DNA from: an uncultured Burkholderiales bacterium
GTDB taxonomy: Bacteria; Pseudomonadota; Gammaproteobacteria; Burkholderiales; Burkholderiaceae_C
Assembly (NCBI GenBank): GCA_903926695.1
Contig: CAIYKK010000334.1
Span: forward strand, 1-15,159
DNA: 15,159 nt
Direction: 5' to 3'
Shown here: piece after piece, positions 1 to 5,290 of the stretch
How positions within the stretch are numbered: the first letter of the stretch is position 1
Layout of the letters: each line of letters starts with the position of its first letter
Made by a program: the position numbers and the translations under genes
The notes under the pieces: generated by a model
Databases searched by the model: none
What the model saw: the letters and a program-made list of their open reading frames with translations, nothing else
What the model was told of the DNA's origin: nothing

Positions 1-1
1 A

Positions 2-1096
2 TTAAAAGTCAGCGCCTCCGGCTACGCGCTGCGCCGCCTCACGCCGGACGAGGCGGCGGCGGCGCAAGCGGCCCTCAAAGCCCGCGCCGCGTCGGTGGCA
101 CAACCCGCTGCGCCCACCGCCCGGCCCGATTTGCGCGAACAGCGCCTGCTGCCGCTGGCCGACCTGCGCCAGCGCCACCACGCCCAATGCGGCGCGAAAG
201 CCGCCAATCTGGGCGCGCTGCAGGCGGCAAAAATCGCCGGAACCCGTGTGCCCGATGGCTTTTGCATTCCTTTTTCGCATTACGAGCGCTTTATGCGCGC
301 CAACGGGCTGGCCGAAAAACTCGCCAGCCTGCAGCGCCAGCCCGGTTTTCAGAGCGACCCGCAGGCGCGGCTGCAGGCGCTGGCGCAACTGCGCGCCGAG
401 ATGCTGCAATGGCCCGTCGATGCCGCAGACGCAGCGGCGTGGCAGGCGCGCTGGCAGTCGCAATTGAAAGGGCAGGGCGTGTTTGTCCGCAGCTCGTCCA
501 ATTCGGAAGATTTGCCCGGCTTCAGCGGCGCGGGGCTGTACACGACGGTGCCCAACGTCAAAAACGCGGCGGCGCTGGCGCTGGCCGTGAAAACCGTCTG
601 GGCCTCGGTCTTCAACCCCGAAGCGTGGGAGGCGCGCAGCGCGGTCGGTTTTGACGCCGGGGCGGTGTCTATGGCGGTGTTCGTGCAGACGGCGGTGGAC
701 GCGACCAGCGCGGGCGTGATGATCACCCGCGACCCGTTTGACGCGGGCCACCGGGACATCACCTACATTTCGGCCAAGCGCGGCATCGGCATCCGCGTGG
801 TCGAGGGGCGGCGCATTGCCGAGCAGGTGACGTATTCAAGCTGGTCGAAGGCGATTCAGGTCATCAGCCGCTCGGGCGACGACACGGCGCTGCAGCTGAG
901 CGCGGACGGCGGCGTGAAGGAAGTGCCGGTCGAGGCAGGCCGCACGGTGCTGACCGATGCGCTGGTGCTGCGCCTGGCCCGCGTCGCCGATGCGGTCAAG
1001 CGCCAGTTCGGGGGCGTGGATCAGGATATTGAATGGGCGACCGTGGGCGATGAGATTGTGTTGCTGCAGGCGCGGCCTTATGTGGAGCGGCGGTGA
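2..1096 (+). CDS. PEP/pyruvate-binding (ATP-grasp) domain protein, 5' truncated by window edge
   Basis: The frame is open from base 2 to the TGA at 1094-1096, and no convincing start lies inside it. A GTG at 95 has no ribosome binding site, and the codons before it read as normal coding sequence, so the gene begins left of the window. The visible part matches the nucleotide-binding domain of PEP synthase / pyruvate phosphate dikinase. It has GAKAANLG and VPDGFCIPF near the start, the VRSSSNSEDLPGFSGAGLY block around bases 480-540, SAGVMITRDPF around 710-740, and a closing DIEWA...VLLQARPY at the end. The protein stops directly after this domain. The swivelling phosphohistidine domain and the PEP/pyruvate barrel of full-length enzymes are absent downstream. 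It could be a stand-alone phosphotransferase half or have a different N-terminal domain outside the window. The family call is firm; the substrate is unknown. Confidence 0.85.
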   Translation, partial: LKVSASGYALRRLTPDEAAAAQAALKARAASVAQPAAPTARPDLREQRLLPLADLRQRHHAQCGAKAANLGALQAAKIAGTRVPDGFCIPFSHYERFMRANGLAEKLASLQRQPGFQSDPQARLQALAQLRAEMLQWPVDAADAAAWQARWQSQLKGQGVFVRSSSNSEDLPGFSGAGLYTTVPNVKNAAALALAVKTVWASVFNPEAWEARSAVGFDAGAVSMAVFVQTAVDATSAGVMITRDPFDAGHRDITYISAKRGIGIRVVEGRRIAEQVTYSSWSKAIQVISRSGDDTALQLSADGGVKEVPVEAGRTVLTDALVLRLARVADAVKRQFGGVDQDIEWATVGDEIVLLQARPYVERR

Positions 1097-1125
1097 TTTT
1101 TGGTGGTTCTTTAATATTGGCTGTC

Positions 1126-1144
1126 TACCAAATTATTTTTGGTA
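1126..1144. repeat. Short inverted repeat after the PEP-binding gene
   Basis: TACCAAA (1126-1132) and TTTGGTA (1138-1144) are perfect complements around a 5-base loop. It lies 30 bases after the upstream stop codon, at the point where the composition turns AT-rich. It has no GC-rich stem and only a later T run (about 1154-1161), so it is a weak terminator at best. It may instead be a protein-binding site. Confidence 0.35.
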
Positions 1145-1169
1145 TGAAGAAACATTTTTTTAAAAATGA

Positions 1170-1198
1170 GCATATTTTTGGAAAATTCTTTCTATACT
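1170..1198 (+). promoter_or_regulatory. Possible promoter of the PIN gene (-10 TATACT)
   Basis: TATACT at 1193-1198 is a good -10 hexamer in AT-rich DNA, 44 bases before the GTG start. The region 16-18 bases upstream has no convincing -35 hexamer, so the call rests on the -10 alone. Such hexamers arise often by chance in AT-rich sequence. Confidence 0.25.
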
Positions 1199-1230
1199 GT
1201 GTGAGTAAAATTAGTTTCGTAAAAAATGCT

Positions 1231-1236
1231 TAGGAG
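1231..1236 (+). promoter_or_regulatory. Ribosome binding site deciding the PIN gene start
   Basis: TAGGAG at 1231-1236 is a strong Shine-Dalgarno sequence. The TTG at 1237 abuts it and is too close for initiation. The GTG at 1243 sits 6 bases downstream, the normal distance, so GTG 1243 is preferred. Confidence 0.7.
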
Positions 1237-1242
1237 TTGGCG

Positions 1243-1959
1243 GTGAGTTATTCTTTAATTAAATGCGTTATTGTTGATACATGTGTTTTGTTGGATGATC
1301 CTCAAGTTTTGGTGAGGATGAATAAAATGGGTAAATCTGTATTTTTATCAAATACAATTTTGAGGGAGTTGGATTCAAACAAAAAAGGGGACCAAGAAAT
1401 TAATAAAAATGCGAGGAAAATTTTCCGTGAGTTTGTTAAAGAAAGTGTAGCAATGAGTCTGTTGCCGGATGGCACCGCTCTTAAATCTGGAGATGGAGTG
1501 GTGAGGTTTTTGTTTGGCGGCTTTCCTGTGTTTGTCATATCTCGTGACATATTTAAACAGGGTAATAACGATAGCCAAATCATGGATGTAGCGATGGATT
1601 ATAAGTTTCATATAGTTACCAGGGATAATGCGTTCTATGTGCTAGCTAAAACTGCAGGGCTGCCTGTGACGCTTTGGCAGGGATTGGAAAGTGAAAAAGA
1701 TATTAAGGGGTTCCCATTTGGTTTTACTGAGTCCAGCCAAGTAAATCAAGAAAATTTTGATGCAAAGGGGACTACATTTGATTTTCGTGGGCATGCGGCT
1801 GCGAAGGAGAAGGAAGCGAAGCAGGTTTGGACGACGGAACCACAAAATCCACCATCGATAACAGCTTCACAAGCTTGGGATCTCGCAAAAACAGCCGCTC
1901 CTGTTGTAGGTTCTATTTTGATAATTGGTTTGGAAATTTGGAGTGCTATTACAAAGTAA
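1243..1959 (+). CDS. PIN-domain protein with hydrophobic C-terminal tail, in AT-rich DNA
   Basis: This is a 238-residue protein. Residues 8-145 look like a PIN-domain nuclease of the type found at the N-terminus of PhoH-like proteins. VDTCVLLDDP (acid D12), LRELDSNKKG (E42), GNNDSQIMDVA (D110, D115) and IVTRDNAFYVLA (D128) supply the spaced acidic residues that hold metal in PIN ribonucleases. No PhoH ATPase domain follows. Residues 146-205 are a polar linker. Residues 219-236, starting APVVGSILII, form one hydrophobic helix ending three residues before the C-terminus, which suggests a tail anchor with the nuclease in the cytoplasm. The gene stands alone, and no antitoxin-like partner with a good start is adjacent. 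Codon use is much richer in A/T than in both neighbours, which suggests horizontal acquisition. The likely role is RNA cleavage in defence or stress, but that is inference. The domain call is good; the function is unknown. Confidence 0.8.
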   Translation: MSYSLIKCVIVDTCVLLDDPQVLVRMNKMGKSVFLSNTILRELDSNKKGDQEINKNARKIFREFVKESVAMSLLPDGTALKSGDGVVRFLFGGFPVFVISRDIFKQGNNDSQIMDVAMDYKFHIVTRDNAFYVLAKTAGLPVTLWQGLESEKDIKGFPFGFTESSQVNQENFDAKGTTFDFRGHAAAKEKEAKQVWTTEPQNPPSITASQAWDLAKTAAPVVGSILIIGLEIWSAITK

Positions 1960-2221
1960 TCCATAATTTTTAATGGAAAGTCTTGTAAATTGGGTTGCAA
2001 AGTAGCAGTGGTTTTGTTGAGTTTGTATTATTTTCACAGTGAAAAAGTTTTTCTAGGAAGTAGATTTTTTATTCTGGAATATTTTCCAAATCACGGTCAA
2101 AATTAAACCACTACCTAATTTGGGGAAATCAATTAATTTAGATAAACCAAAAGTTTACTAGACAAAATTTTCGACAAGCCTCAAAGCCTGCCGAACTCCC
2201 GCCCAGCCCGCGCTAATCGCC
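1960..2221. other. AT-rich intergenic region after the PIN gene
   Basis: No open frame with a plausible start and ribosome binding site was found in these 262 bases. They are AT-rich up to about 2170, then switch sharply to the GC-rich style of the chromosome just before the end of the metal exporter gene. No clear terminator hairpin follows the PIN gene. The one notable element is the palindrome at 2031-2045. Confidence 0.6.
2031..2045. repeat. 15-base palindrome, operator-like
   Basis: TTTTCAC (2031-2037), a single central A, and GTGAAAA (2039-2045) are perfect complements. A one-base centre cannot form a stable hairpin loop, so if functional it is more likely a binding site for a dimeric regulator. 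It lies 72 bases after the PIN gene and has no gene starting close by. Confidence 0.35.
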
Positions 2222-3193
2222 CTATTTACCCGCTTCGACCGCCGCCCCCGCTCCCATCCCCGCATGATCCAAATCCGGCCGTCGCCACGGGTCCACATGA
2301 ATCATCAGGTTCAGCACGCGGTGGCGTTGCAGCACGCGCTGGCGCGCCTGCACGGCAATATCGTGGCCCGCTTCGACGGTCAAGGCGGCATCGACTTCGA
2401 TATGCGCGTCGGCCACGATCAAATCGCCCATCTTGCGTGTGCGCACGTCGTGAACGTTGCCCACGCCGGGAGTTTCCAGCAGGGTTTGGCGGATGGCAGC
2501 GACTTCTTCATCATCTGCCGAGCGGTCCATTAAATCGTTCAGCGCGTCCAGGCTGAAGCTCCAGCCCATTTTGGCCACCATCAGCCCGACGATCAGCGCC
2601 GCTATCGGGTCCAGAATCGGGTAACCCGCCAGATTGCCAACAATGCCCAGCCCGACCACCAGCGACGAGGCCGCGTCCGATCTGGCGTGCCAGGCGTTGG
2701 CCACCAGCATGCTCGACTTGACCCGCGTGGCCACGGCCAGCATGTAGCGAAACAGCAGTTCTTTGGAAATCAGCGCGCCACCCGCCACCCACAGCGCCAT
2801 GACGTGAACCTGCGCCACGGTTTCGGGCGCTTGCAGTTTGCTCACGGCTGACCACAGCATGCCCACGCCCACGGCCAAAAGCAGCAGGCCCAGCGCCAGC
2901 GAGGCGGCGGTTTCAAAGCGCTGATGGCCGTAGGGGTGATCGTCGTCCGCGTCTTTTTTGGCGTGATGGCTGGCAAACAGCACGACAAAATCGGCCACCA
3001 AATCCGACAGCGAATGAATCCCGTCGGCAATCAAACCCTGCGATTTGGAAAAAATACCGGCGGCGATTTGCAGCACCGTCAGCGTCAGGTTGACGCCCAC
3101 GCTGACCCAGGTGCTGCGCGAACCCGCTGCGGCGCGCTCGGCGGCGGTGTGGGCTTCTTCGTGGGACTCGTCGGGGAAATTGTCGAAATTCAT
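2222..3193 (-). CDS. Cation diffusion facilitator family metal exporter
   Basis: This 323-residue inner-membrane protein uses the proton gradient to expel divalent metal ions. The CDF fold is visible: membrane segments from about residue 29 onward, the second carrying HSLSD (H60, D64), and a later one carrying HARSD (H169, D173). Together these form an H-D/H-D transport site. E. coli FieF has D-D/H-D here, and H-D/H-D is usual for zinc exporters, so zinc (perhaps with cobalt or iron) is the likely substrate. DDDHPYGHQRFE at residues 83-94 is the conserved cytoplasmic loop. The C-terminal cytoplasmic domain (about 225-305) has VHDVRTRKMGDL and a final LMIHVDP, as in the family's dimerisation domain. 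The ATG at 3193 has no strong Shine-Dalgarno. A small membrane-peptide gene lies 106 bases upstream on the same strand and may share its transcript. Confidence 0.9.
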   Translation of the reverse strand: MNFDNFPDESHEEAHTAAERAAAGSRSTWVSVGVNLTLTVLQIAAGIFSKSQGLIADGIHSLSDLVADFVVLFASHHAKKDADDDHPYGHQRFETAASLALGLLLLAVGVGMLWSAVSKLQAPETVAQVHVMALWVAGGALISKELLFRYMLAVATRVKSSMLVANAWHARSDAASSLVVGLGIVGNLAGYPILDPIAALIVGLMVAKMGWSFSLDALNDLMDRSADDEEVAAIRQTLLETPGVGNVHDVRTRKMGDLIVADAHIEVDAALTVEAGHDIAVQARQRVLQRHRVLNLMIHVDPWRRPDLDHAGMGAGAAVEAGK

Positions 3194-3250
3194 GGGCAGT
3201 TTTATTGTGGGAGCGTTGTGGACGGGGCCGGGCGCGGGTGCGCCGGACGG

Positions 3251-3291
3251 AGTGCCTTGATCTTAAATAACTTTTAAGACCGGTCGGCACT
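3251..3291. repeat. Nested inverted repeat between the 53-residue gene and the metal exporter
   Basis: AGTGCC (3251-3256) pairs with GGCACT (3286-3291). Inside it TCTTAAA (3261-3267) pairs with TTTAAGA (3273-3279), around a 5-base loop. The two stems are separated by unequal internal loops of 4 and 6 bases. The structure starts 9 bases after the stop of the 53-residue gene and lies about 60-100 bases upstream of the exporter start. There is no U tract on the exporter strand, so it is not a standard terminator. An mRNA element or operator is possible. Confidence 0.4.
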
Positions 3292-3299
3292 GCGAAAAA

Positions 3300-3461
3300 T
3301 CAGGTCATGTGGCTCATTCCGGCTTGGGTGCTGCGTGGTTCACCGGGGTGGCCGCCCAGCGCCAGAGGAATCGACAAAAAGGCGGTGACGACCACCGGCA
3401 CCAGTGCGGCGCAGACGATACGAAGGTACTGGCGGATAAAAAGGTTCAGGGTGGGGTGCAT
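3300..3461 (-). CDS. 53-residue hypothetical membrane peptide
   Basis: The start ATG at 3461-3459 is preceded at 6 bases by AAGGAA (3473-3468), a good ribosome binding site. The same frame is open further upstream, but this start has far better support. The peptide begins MHPTLNLFIRQYLRIV, has one hydrophobic segment at about residues 14-36 (AALVPVVVTAFLSIPLAL), and ends with a short polar tail containing LGGHPGEP. It is probably a single-pass inner-membrane peptide with a positively charged N-terminus in the cytoplasm. I do not recognise a named family. The gene lies upstream of the metal exporter on the same strand. Confidence 0.55.
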   Translation of the reverse strand: MHPTLNLFIRQYLRIVCAALVPVVVTAFLSIPLALGGHPGEPRSTQAGMSHMT

Positions 3462-3861
3462 GAGAGTTTCCTTGTAAGGAGTTTGCCGTGAGGCGATGTC
3501 TGTATTAAAGCTGCGCAGGCTTAAGCGCGTCTGAGGGACTCGCCGGGAATTAAACAAGCGCAGGGCCGCTGGCCGGTCGAGGCACATCTGCCCAGGCTGC
3601 TTGACTCCGTGGAAACTGTTGAGTGGTTTGCCCAGACCATGAGCTGGAAGGGCCTGCGTCCCGTGGAGGCCAAACTTCAGCGCCTGCTCAAGCTGGGCCA
3701 ATGGTTTGTTGATATCTGCCCGCCTTGGTAAAAACAGAGACGGGTTAAATTCTGGGAAGTCCCTTATTGGTTCAAGCCGCGCTGCATCGCACCGGCGACG
3801 CTGAAAATCGTCGTGCCGACATGCGGCAGCTTGCTAGTGAGCGGCGGGGTGTGCCTGGTTG
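3462..3861. other. Gene-poor spacer of about 400 bases
   Basis: This stretch lies between the start of the 53-residue gene and the end of the CysB-like gene. Apart from the start-less open frame inside it, I see no gene supported by a start and ribosome binding site, no tRNA and no clear terminator. Open frames running through it on either strand continue into neighbouring genes in the wrong frame. Confidence 0.5.
3525..3731 (+). pseudogene. Open frame without a start: possible decayed gene fragment
   Basis: The frame is open for 68 codons between a TAA at 3522 and a TAA at 3729-3731, with protein-like composition (many Leu, Trp, Glu, Val). It has no ATG or GTG with a ribosome binding site near its beginning, and the internal GTG and ATG also lack one. 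An internal duplication is visible: PVEAHLPRLL and PVEAKLQRLL occur about 38 residues apart, each preceded by R or RW. The end reads LGQWFVDICPPW. This suggests the C-terminal remnant of a repeat-containing protein whose front is lost. I do not recognise the family. It could also be a chance open frame in GC-rich DNA. Confidence 0.3.
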
Positions 3862-4806
3862 TCATACTTCGTCGTCGTGGAGGTGGCCGGCCATTGCCAG
3901 CGTGATGCGCTGGCGGTCGAGTTTGTCGCTGAGAAATTCCGCAAATTTATAGACAAAATTGCGCAGATAAGCACTGCGTTTGAATGCCACGCGGGCAATG
4001 TTCATGCCGAACAGCCGGCCCGCCGGAATCGCCACCAGATCGCCGTTGGTGCCGTCGTCCTTGAGCGCGACTTCGGCGACGATGCCCACGCCCAGCCCGA
4101 GGCGCACGTAGGTTTTGATCACGTCCGAGTCAATCGCTTCGAGCGCGATGCGCGGCTCCAGATGTTTGGCGGCAAAGGCTTGGTCGATGCGCGTGCGCCC
4201 GGTGAACGACGGGTGGTAAGTGATCAGCGGCTCCAGTGCCAGGTCTTCGAGCGTGATGTTGTCTTTTTTGGCCAGCGGGTGGTCCACTGGCATGACCAGC
4301 ATGTGCTGCCACTGGTAGCAGGGCAGGGTGATCAGCTCACTGAAATGCGTCAGCGACTCGGTGGCGATGCCAATTTCGGCCACTTCGTCGATCAGCATGC
4401 GGGCCACCTGATCCGGTGAGCCTTGATGCAGGCTGACGTTGACTTTTGGGAAGGCTTCGCGCAGCCGTGCCACCGGCTGGGGCAAAAAGTAGCGCGCCTG
4501 CGTGTGCGTCGTGGCAATCGACAGCGTGCCGTTGTCCTGCGCCGAGAATTGCTCGCCGATGCGCCGCAGGTTGCCCACTTCGCGCATGATGAGTTCTATG
4601 CTTTTGAGAACGTGTTGGCCAGGTTCGGTCACGCGCTTGAGACGTTTGCCGTGGCGCGCAAAAATCTCCACGCCCAACTCTTCCTCCAGCTCGATGATGG
4701 CTTTGGACACGCCGGGCTGCGAGGTGTGCAGCACACGGGCGGTTTCTGTCAGGTTGAGGTTGCGCCGGACGGCTTCTTGGACAAAGCGAAATTGGTGAAG
4801 GTTCAT
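3862..4806 (-). CDS. LysR-family regulator of the CysB/Cbl type
   Basis: This 314-residue protein has the N-terminal winged helix-turn-helix of LysR regulators (residues 1-60, recognition region around TETARVLHTSQPGVSKAI) and a periplasmic-binding-like effector domain (about 90-300). The match to CysB is specific. SIATTHTQARY places T100, T102 and Q103 at the positions CysB uses to bind N-acetylserine, and SFTGR places T202 at the matching position in the second lobe. HQGSP, ATE, DADVIKTYVRLGLGVG-like segments (here DSDVIKTYVRLGLGVG) are also shared. It is therefore likely a tetrameric activator of sulfate assimilation genes sensing O-acetylserine/N-acetylserine, or a Cbl-like relative. The gene follows cbiX on the same strand after 54 bases that hold a strong inverted repeat. 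Whether it is CysB or Cbl cannot be decided here. Confidence 0.9.
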   Translation of the reverse strand: MNLHQFRFVQEAVRRNLNLTETARVLHTSQPGVSKAIIELEEELGVEIFARHGKRLKRVTEPGQHVLKSIELIMREVGNLRRIGEQFSAQDNGTLSIATTHTQARYFLPQPVARLREAFPKVNVSLHQGSPDQVARMLIDEVAEIGIATESLTHFSELITLPCYQWQHMLVMPVDHPLAKKDNITLEDLALEPLITYHPSFTGRTRIDQAFAAKHLEPRIALEAIDSDVIKTYVRLGLGVGIVAEVALKDDGTNGDLVAIPAGRLFGMNIARVAFKRSAYLRNFVYKFAEFLSDKLDRQRITLAMAGHLHDDEV

Positions 4807-4812
4807 ATCGAA

Positions 4813-4845
4813 TACAGGCTAATGATGTATTTCATTATGCCTGTA
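4813..4845. promoter_or_regulatory. Large inverted repeat upstream of the CysB-like gene, probable operator
   Basis: TACAGGCTAATGA (4813-4825) and TCATTATGCCTGTA (4832-4845) are complementary over 13 pairs, with one unpaired T at 4838 and a 6-base centre. It lies 7 bases before the regulator's start and just after the end of cbiX. On the minus strand it contains CATAAT (4839-4834), a possible -10. Autoregulation by the LysR protein is the simplest reading. As RNA it could also form a stem that hides the translation start. Confidence 0.5.
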
Positions 4846-4860
4846 ATGTGCTAAAAACCG

Positions 4861-5238
4861 CTAGCCCAGCGCAATGTCGGCCATCAGGGCGGCGAGTTGC
4901 GGGTATTCGCCAGCGGCGGGCAGCAGTTCAATGGCAACGTCGGGGTGCGCGTTGCGCAGGTCTGCGATCAAGAGCGGCAGGTCTTCGCGGGCGTGCTTGC
5001 CTACGCCCAGAAACAGCGGAAACACGCGGAGCTGGCGCGCACCGGCGGCGATCAGCTCGGCGGCGGCCTGCGCCAGCGAGGGCGTGCAGATTTCAAGGTA
5101 GGCGCACGACACCAGCGCATCGGGCTGGCGCTGGCGGATTTGCTCGGCGACGGCTTCAATTGGGGCGCGCCAAAGGGGGTCGCGTGAGCCGTGGGCGAAC
5201 AGGACAATGCCACAGGGAAGAGGTTGCGCAAGCGTCAT
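4861..5238 (-). CDS. cbiX: Sirohydrochlorin chelatase, short CbiX type
   Basis: This 125-residue protein has the size of the short CbiX (CbiXS) enzymes, which work as dimers and insert cobalt or ferrous iron into sirohydrochlorin for cobalamin or siroheme. The metal-binding histidines are visible: H16 in LFAHGSRDP and H82 in FPLFLGVGKHAREDLP, at the spacing of the family. There is no second chelatase repeat and no histidine-rich tail. Being next to a CysB-type regulator favours the siroheme role (iron insertion, cofactor of sulfite reductase), though no sulfite reductase gene is in the window. It follows lptG after 52 bases on the same strand. The start ATG has no clear Shine-Dalgarno. Confidence 0.88.
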   Translation of the reverse strand: MTLAQPLPCGIVLFAHGSRDPLWRAPIEAVAEQIRQRQPDALVSCAYLEICTPSLAQAAAELIAAGARQLRVFPLFLGVGKHAREDLPLLIADLRNAHPDVAIELLPAAGEYPQLAALMADIALG

Positions 5239-5290
5239 GAGGAAGGCGGTTCAGAGTTAAGGGGTTGCGGCCACGAAGCAAGCGCGCCGG

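Noticed and set aside
1237..1242. TTG at 1237 as start of the PIN gene
   Set aside because: It directly follows the TAGGAG ribosome binding site with no spacer; GTG at 1243 is correctly spaced.
1097..2221. Insertion sequence or integrative element around the PIN gene
   Set aside because: No transposase or integrase, no terminal inverted repeats and no target duplication were seen at the edges; only the base composition suggests transfer.
3767..3952. A 61-codon plus-strand frame starting with TTG
   Set aside because: No ribosome binding site, no protein-like pattern, and its second half is antisense to the CysB-like gene.
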